A stretch of 64,000 bases of DNA from Fistularia commersonii (taxonomy: Eukaryota; Chordata; Actinopteri; Syngnathiformes; Fistulariidae), in the NCBI GenBank assembly GCA_037954325.1, contig JBBMNZ010000013.1:4789501-4853500 (forward strand), read 5' to 3'. The translations under genes and the position numbers were made by a program. How positions within the stretch are numbered: the stretch's first letter is position 1; each line of letters begins with the position of its first letter. The notes beneath the pieces are model-generated. The model did no database searches. It was not told the origin of the DNA and saw only the letters and a program-made list of their open reading frames with translations. This document shows, one piece after another, positions 49,773 through 63,976 of the stretch.

Positions 49773-50394
49773 GTAAGTTATGTTTATATGTAGTCGCCAA
49801 AGTCCATTAACTAGTCTATTTTGCATTGATTCACATTCATAAAACACAAATGAGTCGGATCCAAAAGAGGAAATAAATGGATCGTGAAGTAACATCACTC
49901 ATGCTGGATTTCTGGATTCCAACCTGCATCTGTTCTTTTGTTGATGTTTTTTTTTTTTTATTTGTGATGGGACATAGTTTGGTCTCCAAATTCATGATCT
50001 GGGAGACTTTTTTTTCCTCAGTTTTAGAAGCTTAAGAGTCAAAAACACAGTAAATCATCAAGTATGCCCATGAACTGCAAGTGACATTTGTTTCCCTTTT
50101 CACCCCTCACAGTCAGTCAGCGCTTTGAGTCGATTTGTTTTACAGCCGTCGATTTGTAAACATATAATTTCAAACACTTTACATGACTGTGTGCATTTAT
50201 GCATGATTACAGTGTGCGCATTAATATTTGCTCATTCATGTGCAAAGAGATGTGCAAGCCGTGGCTTTAATTCTATCCTAAGCCCCGTTCCATCATCATC
50301 ATCAGCTGTAACATCTGGGTTGTTTACTTACCAGTTTCTGGCCTTGCAGCTTTACTGAAGATGTGTCTTTAAACCCTCTATGTAACTGACTCTG

Positions 50395-50467
50395 TGTGTG
50401 TGTGTGTGTGTGTGTGCGTGTGCGTGTGCGTGTGCGTATGCGTGTGTGTGTGTGTGTGTGTGTGTGT
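50395..50467. repeat. (GT)n microsatellite interrupted by GC
   Basis: GT units interspersed with GTGTGC units over 73 bp, Z-DNA-prone. Confidence 0.95.
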
Positions 50468-52929
50468 TTCGGCAAATCAGGGTGTCCACTGTATGCATCC
50501 CCTGCATTGTCTTCAGCTCTCCGATGTAATGCATGTCTCCTCTTAGTGGTGGGAAAAGGAGAAGGACCAAAAGCTTTAAACCTTTTAATGACCAAATAGT
50601 TAAACGTTGAGAAAATTGGTGGATTTATTACAAGTTAGACTAAAACAGAGGTGGGGTTTCTTTTGTCATGTTGGGGCAGTAGCCAGTGTTTCTGTGTCTA
50701 GAGGTGTGAAGGCACAAGATAAGACACAAAAGCACTTTTAGAATTTCAATGGCCCGTGTCATTTGCAAGAGAGACAAACAATTGAAACATATTTGAAGAA
50801 CTAATGAAAAATCTGCCAGGAACTCAAATGGCTACATCTATCTTTATGTTTATATTTTGCATTTCTTTTTCGTCATTCTGTATTCTAGATAGTGAGTTGA
50901 TTGGTTCTTCTTGTCCAAAACCTTTTATTGCAGCTTCACCAAGTGTCAACCTGCATATGACAAATCAACGGATCAGGATATGGACTCTGAATCTGTTGCA
51001 TAGCATTAGGGTTAGGACGTAAGCAGCTTTATGGAAGAAAAAAGAGGATATATGGGATATTTTGTTTTCGGAAAATTAAAATACAATGGAAATGTGTACT
51101 TAGCATTAAATATAGTTTTGGTTGTTCTAAACTGCCACTGTTTACTTGCCTCCTGCCACTGTTTTTCCACCTAAAATGTAATATAAAAGTCCTTAGATTA
51201 TATTTTTTTCCTCACAACCCAGGATGGTGTGCTGCACAAACGCAGACATTGGAATAATATCTACTTCATTTCAATTCAGGACCTCATCTTGACCGATTTA
51301 TTTCACTTTCTTTTATTCTGCACCTTTTTCCTCTGGCAGACTTCTGATCGGTCTTCATAACCCTCATATTTTTCTTCCATGTTCAGCAAAATGTGATGTT
51401 TCTCAAGTTTTGAGACTCTTTAATCATAGGGCAAATGTAAATTGAACCTCTTTATGACGTGCTCAGAATTTCACACATTAAAATAAGGTACGCTGAGTTT
51501 AAATGTTGCCATTCATTTACTGATAACATTAAACATCTTCCCTTGTGTAACCTTAAACAACTGCAGAACCTACAGACCATACAGGCCAATAGATTATCAG
51601 AATAATTATCATTCTGTTAAAAACAATTGGGTATCAACAAATTTTTACGTTCAGTAGTATTGAAGTACCAATGCTAAAAAAAACAGATTGTCAGCAGGTT
51701 TTCAGCATAAGGATGAATGGAAGAAACAGCACAGGTGAATACATTGAATTTAAACCAGTAGTTCTTGTTAGAGGCCCTCTTGTGTGACAAACCAAAGCAA
51801 TGCAACACAGATGGATAAACAAACTTTCCAATGTAAAACTAATAACTGGCTTCCTGTTCAATCTTGTATACATCAAGAAAAGAAATGCATATTTTTGATT
51901 TTAACTTCTCAGGAGAAAACACAGTGAGATCATACTAATACAGTATTTAGTAGTTTTTCCTGTTAAAGCAATTTGATTTGTCTGATTGAATTATGAATTG
52001 ACAATTTCAAATAGCTGAGATTTCAGTTTAAGTTTTTTGCCCTTGTTTTTCAAGAGATACTGTTTTGTGCCTTAATATATATAAAAATCATCTGACTTTA
52101 CGTGTCTCTGTTTTTTCTTTTTGGTGCATAATGGCATGGCCTATCACTTCCTCATGCAGTTTTGTGTTGAATTTTTTTGTGTCTGAAATCTTGACAACAT
52201 TTTCAGGGCTTCAGTGGCAATTGCACCACGTGCCCTCTTCTTAAAGCCAGATATATGTCAATTAAATTAGTTGTTAACATCAATTTGTCCTTCGCACATA
52301 TTATTATTATTTATTATGACAACGTATGAGAGATTTCAGATGTTCTAGACATGAACAGCACTCCACAGCAGAGATTTTTGCGACTGGATTAGGATTAACT
52401 CTCTAGGTGGTGTTAGAGTTCTAAGCCATAGATTATAAATCTCCTATATGAACCAATCCATCCAGATCTCTTTTAAGACACAGCAGCATATGTTTTTCAT
52501 CACCGTTCACTATCGGTAACAGTTATTTGGGTCAAGATGACCTGCCATCATTTGGATCATCAGTTCACGTGTTGCACACACAAAGTTTCTGAGATAAATA
52601 GATAATCTATATTCTATTTATTCATTTCCACTTTGTGTACAATTAGAATTTAATAACGACAAGAGAAGTAAAAGGTAATATGAGAGGAAAGGTAATGTAG
52701 ATAAATCAATAGCTATTACTGCATATACTTATCTTTATGTCCCGTAAACAATGTATAAAATCATTATTGTTACTTTTAAGAAAAATGTAAAGTGATATAA
52801 ATGTTATAAATGAAGTGGGAGTTTGTAGACTTTTGAAAAGATATTTAAATATTGTCCTGCAAATAATGCACAGTCTATAGAGCTCTTGATGTCTAAGCTT
52901 CTCATTCAACATTCTCCTTGAGAAACTAG

Positions 52930-53060
52930 AATATCCATCCATTACCAATCGCTTTTCCTGCACGGGGATGATGGAGCCTATCCATCGCAGGACCATGTAA
53001 AGGACATGTTGTTGTCAGGTTACATTAAGAATTGAGCTTGAAAGCAGGCCCCACACAGGG
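52930..53060 (-). mobile_element. Teleost interspersed repeat fragment
   Basis: On the - strand it ends with the GGATAGGCTCCATCATCCCC...AATGGATGG pattern, widespread at the ends of fish SINE/LINE-like repeats. It is the same family as 53327-53895 in opposite orientation. Clade not assigned. Confidence 0.5.
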
Positions 53061-53326
53061 GCAATGTAGACTGTGAACACAGAATAATATAGAATAGCTA
53101 TTTTCTAAATAGAGCATTATTTAAAAAAAAAAAAAAAAACTAATGGTGTTTATGTGCTTATTTTTAAATATTGTCATTATCATGTACACACAGATTTTTT
53201 TCCCCAGTCTCAAGTGAGTGTGACCCAAACTTTCATTTTCAGTGCAATATCTTTATTTTTTTGATTTCATTTTGTGTCCTTGTCCAAAAAATTAAATTTA
53301 TTTTGATTTGTATGACTATGTGATGG

Positions 53327-53895
53327 GCAGCACAGTGGCACATGAAGGACCCTGGATCGATTCTGACAAGGATTTCTGCGTGGAGTTTGCATGTTTTCTG
53401 CGTGGGTTTCCTCCGCTTAGTTGGAAAAAATTGCGAAATTTGCGCAGACCGAGTGAGTGAATTTTGTCTTTGTGTACAGGGCTGTCTCAGAAAATTATAA
53501 TATTGTGATAAAGTGCTTTATCTGCTGTAATGCAATTAAAAAAACAAAAAATACTTTTTCATGATAGTCTAATATTTTGAGATAAGATTTTTGATTTTTC
53601 TTAAGATGTAAGCCATAATCAGCAATACTAAAACAATAAAAGGCTTGCAATATTTCAGTTGATTTGTAATGAATCCAGAATGTATGACATTTTTGTTTTT
53701 GTAATTGCATTACAGAAGATAAAGAACTTTATCACAATATTCTAATTTTCTGAGACAGTCCTGTATGTGGCTCTGAGACTGACTGGCAACCAGTCCAGGG
53801 TGAACCCTGCCTCTCGCCCAGTGACAGCTGGGATAGGCTCCAGCTTCCCTCCTGACCCTGAGTGCAGGATAAGCGGCAGAAGATGGATGGATCGA
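53327..53895 (+). mobile_element. Teleost interspersed repeat, split by a MITE
   Basis: The left part has GGCAGCACAGTGGCACA, CGTGGAGTTTGCATGTT and CGTGGGTTTCCTCCGC. The right part has CAACCAGTCCAGGGTGAACC, AGCTGGGATAGGCTCCAGC and AAGATGGATGGATCG. Together they follow the order of a very common fish repeat; the MITE at 53477-53763 lies between them. Superfamily not assigned with confidence. Confidence 0.65.
53477..53763 (-). mobile_element. TA-flanked MITE (copy 2, inverted relative to copy 1)
   Basis: The ends are CAGGGCTGTCTCAGAAAATT and AATTTTCTGAGACAGTCCTG between TA dinucleotides. Read on the - strand it follows copy 1 almost base for base, including CATTCTGGATTCATTACAAA and GCTGATTATGGCTTACATCT. 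At 287 bp it is non-coding. Confidence 0.85.
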
Positions 53896-55282
53896 TGACT
53901 ATGTGATGTTTAATTTTTTTTCTGATTATTAAATTCCCTTAGAGTGCTTTCAATCACCACGCAATGACAGTGACAGCAGCTTGGAGGATGCTATGAATGA
54001 AAGCCCCTTGCTCATATTTTGGATCCCCTCTTACCCATAATGTGTCTGTTTTTGGCTCACATTTGAAGTTAGGTGTCTGCATGTGCAAACAATGAAACAG
54101 AATCATATATAGGCACACGCTTTATCAATAAATCTGATGTGGTGAATGCCTATTCATCTTTTTTTTCTGTATGTGCACACATTTAATAACAACTTGGTGG
54201 TCCTCTGATTCTTGGATACAAGCAGCAGCTACAATGTTCATATAACTTCATGATAATTTTCTGGACAGTACCATGGTACAACCACTATGTTGAGCAATCC
54301 TTCAGAAAAAAAAAAGAAAAAAACTCTGATGCAGTGAATGGACCATTTGAAACCACCTGTCCTTATTTTTAACATCTGTTGGAATGCTCTGAGATTTTCT
54401 GTTCACAAAGTCTGCAATGTTGTGTGAAGATAAATTGAAACTGACATTGATCACACTGGCTTGTCTTATAGTCAACAGATTACAATTACTTAAAGTGGTG
54501 GATTCACTTCCCATTTTGGTAATCATCCTCGTCATGTCAGACAAGTTGTCACTGATAATTGACACTGATAAGTTATTTCTCTCAAAAAAAATCATCATGC
54601 ATCCATGTTATTAACTTCAAGTGTTTCAAACACTGCCACGTTCTACTTTTCATTTCCCCTAATCCACTGATATCTATTTATGGACATTTCAACTACTATT
54701 CTCTTTAACTACTGCATAAAATGTGTTCATTTAAAAATCATGGGGCCCCTTCTGCATTTTGAAACGCTTAATTTCCAATACAGAGCCAACTTCAGACAGA
54801 TATCTCATTAGATACAGATTGAACACGAGATTTGGCCAAAAGCTACCGGGGAATGGACTGTATATTCATTGATGATGAAAATTTGCCTGGAAAAGGGTGT
54901 TTGCGAGACTTTTGAAAGCATTTGCCAAGCAACAAGCAATTTACGTTTTCAGCATACCATTGTACATTCAGTAACTTTAAATACATTTTTGTTTCCATTT
55001 TCTGTCTTTGTATAGTAGCTATATGCGGTGTCCCTTTATTTTGGCAGGGCTAAGGTCTCGGCAGTTGTGTCAACAGCAGTGTTTGGTTTGCGGCCATTGT
55101 TAACACCCAACAGGAATCTGGATTAAATCAAGGGACACCGGACCAATTTACTTTTGTGATCTGGCCTTGCAATGCCAGGAAAGGAAGTAGAGCTATTGCA
55201 TTCAAAATTCAACATTTTTTTACATCGATCTGTGGCTTATTGTTTAATGTTATTGTGGCACCTGGACTTACTTAATTCGATA

Positions 55283-55622
55283 CCATCCATCCATCCATCC
55301 ATCCATCTGAAGTCTGGTCGCGGGGGCAGCAGCCGGAGCAGTGAGGCCCAGACTTCCCTCTCCCCGGCCACATGGTCCAGCTCTTCCGGGTGGATCCCAA
55401 GGCGTTTGCGGTCAGACTGGAGACATAGTCTCTCCAGCGTGTCCTGGGTCTTTCTCGTGGCCTCCTCACAGATGGACGGGGCCGGAATACCTCCCCCAGG
55501 AGGCGTCCAGGAGGCATCCTGACCAGATGCTCGAGCCACCTCATCTGACTCCTCTCTATGCGGGGGAGCGGCGACTCTGCTCTGAGCTCGTCCCGGATGG
55601 CCGAACTTCTCACCCTATAACT
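55283..55622 (-). mobile_element. Non-LTR retrotransposon 3'-end fragment with (TGGA)n tail
   Basis: The - strand encodes the reverse-transcriptase C-terminal tail pattern I-R-x-S-Q-x-RWL-x-HLVRMPPGR...RPRTRWRDYVSSL. After a frameshift it continues LGIHPEELDHVAGEREVWA-LLRLLPPRPD. It ends in the TGGATGGATGG tail. It is severely 5'-truncated; the LINE clade was not resolved. Confidence 0.7.
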
Positions 55623-56035
55623 CCATACCAGAATATGGTTTATCAGCGATCACCTATTTGACTGAGACTCTTCACAGAACCTGATCTGCATCTTGGATTA
55701 TTTCACAATGTTGCTTATATGGGTGTTCAAATAAGTATCTTACAACAGCGGAGAGCAGAAATTCACAAAGTCCTTCTATTAATATGCTTTGCAAAGGTTA
55801 TAGGGAAGTCCTGGGTGATATCTCACTATGTGTTTGTGTGTGTGTTTTAAAGTATTTGGCACATTTACACACAATTAAATTGTTAATGTTCCGATAGCAT
55901 TCACTAGCATTCCCTATTCAATCTCATTACATCGACTTCAGACTTCAATACCCGCCATCTCCTTGTTCCTTATTTAGTTCATTTGAAAAAAAACGTTGTG
56001 GGACAAAATACATGTATGAATCTATTTATATATGT

Positions 56036-56377
<342 letters not shown>

Positions 56378-56399
56378 GGAGGAGTATATACAGGAGTAT

Positions 56400-58225
56400 A
56401 TACACAGAAAGTGGTTAGCACAGAAGAAGTGGGATACTGAGAGGACTGAAGAGAACAGACAGGAGAACAGGGAGATACAACGTGATGTAAAGTTAGAGGT
56501 AGCAAAGGCAAAACAAAGGGCGTACGATGACTTGTATGCTCGGTTGGATAATAAGGAGGGTGAAAATAATGTATACAGGTTGGCGAAACAGAGAGATAAT
56601 GAAGGAAAGGATGTACAACAGGTCTGGGTGATTAAGGATAGAGAGGGAAATGTATTGACAGATGCTAGAAGAGTGATGGGAAGATGGAATGAGTACTTTG
56701 AAGAGCGGATGAGTGTGGAAAATGAAAGAGAGGCAAAGGTCGAAGAGGTGACTGTTGTAGACCAAAAAGTAGCACAAATTGGTAAAAGATCTGTTATGTA
56801 GGACTAGGTGTTGATATCCCTTGAGGGAAAGGCAGTTGGTCCTGGAGGTGTGGTACCCGTGGAGGTGTGGAAGAGGTAGAGTTTCTGACTCGATTATTCA
56901 ACAGGATCTGAGAGAGTGAGAAGATGCCTGAAGAATGAAGACAAAGTGTGATGGTGCCTATTTTTAAGAATAAGGGGGATGTGCAGAACTGCGGCAACTA
57001 TAGAAGGATAAAGTTGATGAGCCATACAATGAAGTTATGGGAAAGAGTAATGGAAACTAGACTGAGAGCAGAAGTCAGCATTTGTGAAAAGCAGTATGGC
57101 TTCATGCCTAGAAAGAGTACTACAGATGCAGTATTTGCATTGAGAATACTAATAGAAAAGCACAGAGAAGGCCAGAGGGGGGTGCATTGTGTTTTTGTAG
57201 ACAAAAATCATATGACAGGGTGCCAAAAGAGGAGCTCTGGTATTGTATGAGGAAGTCTGGAGTGGCAGAGAGGTATATTGCCTGGTGCAGGACATGTATG
57301 CGAACTGTGAGACAGTGGTACCATGTGCTGTAGGGGTAACAGAGAAGTTCAAGGTGGAGGTGGGACGCCATCGGGGATCAGCTCTGAGCCCCTTCTTGTT
57401 CGCAGTGGTGATGGACAAGCTGACAGATGAGGTTGGACAGGAATCTCCATGGACCATGATGTTTGCGGATGACATTGTGATCTGTAGTGAGAACAGAAAA
57501 CACATAGAAGAAAATCTAGAGAGGTGGAGGTATGCTCTGGAGAGGAGAGGAATGAAAGTTAGTCGCAGCAAGACAGAATATATGTGCGTGAATGAGAGGA
57601 ACCCGGGTGGAACGGTGAGGCTACAGGGAGTGGAGATCAAGAAGCTGGAGGATTTCAGGTACTTGGGGTCAACAGTCCAGAGCAAGGGAGAGTGTGGAAA
57701 AGAGGTGAAGAGACGGGTTCAAGCAGGTTGGAATGGGTGGAGAAAAGTGTCAGAGGTACTATGTGATAGAAGACTATCGGCCAGAATGAAAGGAAAGGTG
57801 TACAAAACAGTGGTGAGACCAGCGATGCTGTATGGACTAGAAACTGTTACATTGACAAAAAGACAGGTGGCAGAACTAGAGGTCGCAGAGATGAAGATGC
57901 TAAGGTTCTCTTTGGGAGTGACCAGGATGGATAGGATCAGGAATGAGTCTATCAGAGGAACGGCACATGTTAGATGTTTTGGAGAGAAGGTCAGAGAAGC
58001 CAGACTGAGATGGTTCGGTCAGGTAAGAGGAGGGATAGAGAATAAATTGGTTGACGGATGCTGGAATTGGAGTTGCCAGGCAAGAGGTCTCAAGGAAGAC
58101 CAAAGAGAAGATTTATGGACGTAGTGAGAGAGGATATGAAGGTAGTGGGTGTGAGAGAGGAGGATACAGAGAATAGGGTTAGATGGAGAAAGTTGATACG
58201 CTGTGGCGACCCCTGAAGGGAAAAG
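56400..58225 (+). mobile_element. RTE-like LINE, 5'-truncated, reverse transcriptase broken by frameshifts
   Basis: The reverse-transcriptase domain is readable in pieces: an N-terminal part (56400-56801, ending in a stop), VPIFKNKGD...NYR and QYGF-PRKSTTDAVF (56950-57200), then after a frameshift the GSALSPFLFAVVMD and FADDIVIC catalytic motifs (57243-58124), followed by the YLGSTVQ...GVTRMDRIRNE tail. The endonuclease domain is missing. The 3' end is CGACCCCTGAAGGGAAAAGC. Motif wording fits the RTE clade, which is common in fish. It is inactive. Confidence 0.8.
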
Positions 58226-58353
58226 CATATATTTGTAGTTACTGCACTGTGATAAATGCTTTGAGTAGACGGTAAAAAAAGAATACATTAATGTAATCAA
58301 CCATACTTTTTACTTTAGGAACCACTTATTAACACAAACACACTCAAATGTGT

Positions 58354-58355
<2 letters not shown>

Positions 58356-58402
<47 letters not shown>
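58356..58402. repeat. (CA)n followed by poly(A)
   Basis: About 14 CA units and then 19 A. Confidence 0.9.
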
Positions 58403-58403
<1 letters not shown>

Positions 58404-58756
58404 CAAACACAAACACACACACAAATACACAGACAGCATTTGCATCATAATGACAGCTGATGTATTTGCAATGATGTTGACTCACTGGGTCCGGAGAGAT
58501 TGGCAGACTGTCAGCAGTTACTTGGTGCAACACTCTTTCTCTTGTACGGTAAGTTAATTTACTTCAGAGCATTGCTCCATCATTGCTGTTATAACACAGA
58601 AAATAAAAAAAATTGGACACCGTGGAGCATTTCCACAATAAACACAAAGTATACATTAGACATCACTTTTTACAATGATATTTCCCCCATGTTACAATAG
58701 ACTACCTTTCAGAAAGAGGCAGTAAAACAAATCCACTATTTCCTTTGCATGCAGTT

Positions 58757-58758
<2 letters not shown>

Positions 58759-58808
<50 letters not shown>

Positions 58809-58976
58809 TGTGTTAATGTGCTAGATAGGAGCTCAGCCTTTGTGGATTTAGCTAGGCTCATAAGGAGCACTAAAACACCCTGATGTAAGAGGGGGTGATT
58901 TAGTGCTCTACCTAAAATAGCAAGCATCCCTGTTTTTGTTTTTTGGTGTGTGTTTATGGGATGGGGCGTGTGTTTT

Positions 58977-59013
<37 letters not shown>
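58759..59013. repeat. Two (GT)n arrays
   Basis: GT arrays at 58759-58813 (one A interruption) and at about 58980-59012. The 165 bp between them is ordinary sequence. Confidence 0.9.
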
Positions 59014-59016
<3 letters not shown>

Positions 59017-62000
59017 TGTCTGTGTGTGTGAGATAGGCAGGGACAGGGTGAATGTTTTCCTCTGGCCATCTGTGGTTAGATAGCTTGTATCTGTTGAGTT
59101 TGTTTGGAACCCTTATTCTAATGCACTGACCCCGTTTTTTTTCTTTTCTGTTGAATAGAAACAGTTTTGTATTTCTGCATTTCTCAATATGTAAGTCTGA
59201 AACATTGATACGCACAAACAAAATAATAATATAAAAAGTCAGTGGGCATTGCTCTCCTATGTGCACCTGTTGAGTTCACAAAACAGATTTCATGAACTCA
59301 GTCATCAGTTAGTCTTTTTTTTTAACCCAACTTGCAGCTGCAGGCAGTTGTTTGAATAGATTCCCAACACATGTTTCAGAATATGAGCCATATTGAAGGA
59401 TGGAGAATCACCGACACTCTTCTTCTCCATAACTGGAGTGACGGGAAGCATGAGCGACATACTGGATAACTGTCTTGTGAGCGTGTGATGACTTGAACCT
59501 GAGGAGAAGGGAGAAGGATGACTGGAAAGGTTATTAGAACAACTAAAAAAAGGATATACACTCAACTAGTAAACATCAAATTATGGAATAAACAAGCATT
59601 TGTATTTTCAGCCCTGTTAAGGTTTATCAACAGTTAATTTCTATGGACACTACAGGTAATATCAATTACTTACATTACATTACTTACATCAATTGTTACA
59701 TTGGATTATTGTGGTAAAATTAATACCTATAATACATATTCTGTGTCATTATACATAAATTCCAAATATTTGTATGAAGATACACATAATTGAATAACAA
59801 AATTACAAAATTATAGAAATATCAAAACTGTTGACTGACAAAATTTATAAGGTTGAAAAATGGCACAGTAGAAGACACGCTGTAGGGATAATCAGATAAT
59901 CGGAAGTATTGATTCAAGGGAAGAACAATGTAGTTGCATAAACCAGGAATTTTATGTAAGACATACTTGTGGCGTAAAGCATTAAGATATAGGTGAAAAT
60001 TGCAAAATAATAACTTTTTTGTTTTCTGGCTTTGACATTTACAATGCCTTTCTATTCAATTACACCATTACCTTTTTAATATATGACTACTTGCAAATCT
60101 CATCTGTCCATAAATCATTAATGATGATTTACATGTGGAAAGTGCCACATGATATTGAATACTCCCCAAAGAAATATTGTTAGAAACATTTTTCAATGCA
60201 TAATCTTTAGCGACAAGAGGGAAAGAGTGCCATGAGTGTAATATTTTTGCGTTGTGTTGCAAAAGTGAACTTAAAGGTTTCTTGGTCTACTTAGTCCCAG
60301 TGGACCCTAACACTATCTCTGCTCGTAAAATTTAAACGAATGCCCCACAGGTATTACAGGCCAATTCCATTGTGTGGTGCAAAAAAATATGGCTCACAGG
60401 AGGATTTAAAAAAAAAAAAAGAAAAAAAAAAAAAAAGCAATTACCAGCCCATTTACTTAGTACGTGTTACACATTTCTGCTGCACCCATCTCCAATCCCC
60501 AGCAGGAAAGACAACACACCACATGGCTGTTCTGCACAGACGTCAGCAATGACACACATACTCTCTGCAACTTTCATCAAATATATACCAGGGACAGAGC
60601 TTGGGATTGTCTTAAATCTCTTATCAGTATCATGATTCTTATCAAACTTACCTTGAATGTTCCATAAATGAGTGTTTATTTTTGTATTTCAAATATTTTT
60701 TCCCAAAGGAAACATAATGAGGCTATTCGAGACATTAGATGAAATGGTGAAAGCCGTGATTTTCATTTTACTATACATTTTATGATTTTATTAATAAGAA
60801 AATGAGCAGATTGGGGATTTTACATCCCCCTGCAGTTTATTTGTTTAAAATTATATTACGGACCGAGAGAGAATTGCAAATACATAGATTATGCGTCGGA
60901 TTAAAATGCATTTGCATTTTTCTGCATTTGAGCATGCACCTGATTTTAGTCTAATAAATATTCATAGAGCTCATGTATTTTTGGTCAAAACTGAGAGCAG
61001 CTGATGTGAAAAACAGAGGCCGCACCTCTTTTCCCTATTGACGACAGCACTGTGCCCAAAATGAGGGTTATTTAAAAGACAAAACACTGACCTGCCTGAC
61101 GGGAACAGGATAATAGCTGTCTCGCTGCATTATCCTACAATGCTCCCAATCTGGACATACCATAATGTTGTCGCTCTACCAGCTAAGCGTAATATTTCAT
61201 GGACACGGTCGCTTCTAACAACAACGATTAGACCTTTTCAATTATTGGAAAAAGAAATAATGATGATTTTTGATGTTTCCTCTCGGGACACATGCATTGT
61301 TAGGAGTGATTGTGTATTGATTTAAATTAGCTGCTCATCATTTTAACATCTGTACACATGTCACTTTTTCTCTCTCTCATGTGATTTAATAAAAGAATAA
61401 TAATAATTTGGACACAACAGGTGCACAAGTACTGGTGCTGAACTAATCTACCGCTGAACAGATAACCTCACAGAGGAGGACGGAGTGTTGAACGGAGATA
61501 AAAACCAATCAGACAGATTGAGTCAAAAGGGCAAGGAGTGAACAGATTGATTGGAAGCTGGAAAAGGGCAAAGAGAGACTAATTAGTTGATGAGACAGAT
61601 GCGATCTTAATAGACCAGCAGGACGCGAAACACAAGATGACCGAGAGTCCAGTGGTCACGCAGTTTTGGTGGCATCACTGTAAGACTGCCCACATGTACA
61701 TCAAAACAAAGATGTGAAACCTCTATTCTCAAAGAAACTGGGATCTATTTCATGGGTTTCCATTCACTCAATCTTTTATAAATTTAGGTAACATTGCTTT
61801 CTCCTTTGCCTTGTGTATGTGTCTGTGTTTGTTTGTTTGTAAGGGGCGTTCGAACCATATTTTAAACCAGGTTGTGGCTGAAAGGGCTAAACTTACAAGA
61901 CACATTTATTAATTTCTACCCGAAGCGCCGGCCTTCTTTTTCCCCTCAATCAGCCAAAGACAGCAGACATGCAGATACGCTCAATCAGAGGTGGGACAAT

Positions 62001-63976
62001 ATTTTTTTCTCCGAGTGAAAATGTCATTTATTATTAAATATTCATTGATTTACTTCACAACTTTAAACAAAAAATAAATAAATCACATAACAACAAAGCT
62101 TTGCTGGCATTTTCAACAAAACAAAGCCATCAATATCAGTAATGGTGGTCAGGTGCCAGCTACTTATAATTAATTCTGAAAGTGTTGCATGTTATTGGCT
62201 GAAAATCAGCAGTCTTCTTGACTTTCTTTACCACTTTTGGGAGCACCTCGCATTTTCATTATGCTCCTAATCTGAGACGACATGGCTGGAAAAAGGGAGA
62301 TAAATAGTCTTGATTTACATGACACACATTGTTAGACCTCTAAACTCCCTCCTTCTACTTCTTGCTCTCATTCCTTCCTCTAGAATTTATTTGATGAGAT
62401 CTTGTGTTGTTGAAGAGAAATATTGCTAGCGTTGTTTATCAGGTTCATTAGTGAAATTATTAAAAAAAATAAAATAGCATTGATCTCTGTTTATCCCTGA
62501 TGTAGTCGCACATGTTGTGCTAATGAATTGAAGTACACAGTGCATATTTCATCGGAGTATTTATTTCCCTCCATGCATAGTTTTATGGAGAAGACGGCAG
62601 TGGGGATAAAACACTCACTTCCTCTTCACTTGATTACTTTTGTTTTTGTTTTCCCCCCCCCCATTCTGTTTTCATACAGAGAACAAAAATGTAAGGTTGC
62701 TGATGAAAAGGTCTATAGATATAATTTTTTTCAAAAATATATGAAAACAATTTTGCTCCTTGTGCTATTTATTGGTTCTTTGAAAGTGTTATTGTATTTC
62801 CCATTTTGCCAATTAGCTATTATAGAGGGATGAACAGAAGGAGAAAAAAAATGATATGGTAGAAAAGTTTTTTGACACCATTTATAACACCAATGAAAAC
62901 CTACTGATAATTTCACTGGTTGATGTAAAAGTTGGTTAGATGGATGCGTGAAAAAAGATGATGAATCTTATTGATTAAATCAGGGTTTTAGTGTTCCTTT
63001 ATGAACATTAGAAAGGGACCCTATTGTGCTGAATAGCTTTCTCTGGCTCTTTTGTCTCTGACCTCAGGTTTAGTCCCGCCATAACTCTCCTCATTACACT
63101 CTTAATGAGCCGATCAACATCAGGCTCAGCCAAATTCATACTCCCCTCTCTTCCACTCTTTTCTCCTTTATTCTCTCCCAACTTTTCGACAAACATCATA
63201 TCTTTCAATACTATCGACGGGCTGTAAAATGTATTTTTGCTGTCATTTCACGCATGCAAAATTTCAAGAAAATTTGCATGGGATACATTGACGTGCAAGT
63301 AAATAGTAATACTTCTGCAGGTTGGTCAATAGAAAAGTAATGATAAAAAAAAAAAGATCATTATCTGAAAAAGTCTTCTCTGGTCCAGAGAAACCATAAT
63401 TTATAGACATGCACCCATTTTGAGGTTCTTCTAAGGTGGGCATGTTGGTTGAAAAAATAAACAAAAAACTTGAAAGCTATTACAATGGCGTTAAAACATT
63501 TGGAAGCGCAGTGTTTAGTTGAGGAAAAACTCAAAAAAAAAAAAAAACAGGTGACAACAAAAATGACTCCTCTTTTCAGAAGAACCAATTAATGTTACAT
63601 AGCAGCAATATTTGAATAGTTATTCAGTAAATGATTTAAAACTTCTTCAATGCATTATGCGACCTATTGACCAGCCAGATGCAGTATGTTTCTCAGACAA
63701 TACATCAGCTGGCTTAAAACTTGATTATACAAACATTTCCATTCAGGATTGCAAATAAAGTTGAAGAAATTATATAAGCCATGTTTCATATCCTTTGCAA
63801 AAATAGAATTGAACGCACTGCAATTTTACGGTCCACAGAGGTGTCTGCAATCTAGATCAACATGATACTGTCTCAAACCTCCTGGTGCTATCCCTCCATG
63901 AAATTGAATTTCTTGTTTGTGAAAATCTAGAGTGTGTCTTTTCTTATTTTTTTTTTCCTGGTTGTAAATGTAACAG

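Noticed and set aside
55040..55200. GC-richer segment after TTTTGGCAG that could be an internal exon of the third gene
   Set aside because: All frames stop within about 25 codons and no conserved peptide is seen.
58440..58553. ATG-containing stretch ending at a strong donor GTAAGTTAAT
   Set aside because: The peptide has no signal or domain pattern and there is no supporting acceptor exon; probably chance.
59320..59498. Possible - strand exon with a good acceptor (CTTCTCCTCAG at 59499)
   Set aside because: All three frames give unfamiliar peptides, two close at stops soon after, and no partner exon or donor is convincing.
61427..61447. RE1-like half site (TTCAGCACC on the - strand)
   Set aside because: The right half of the REST consensus is absent at canonical spacing.
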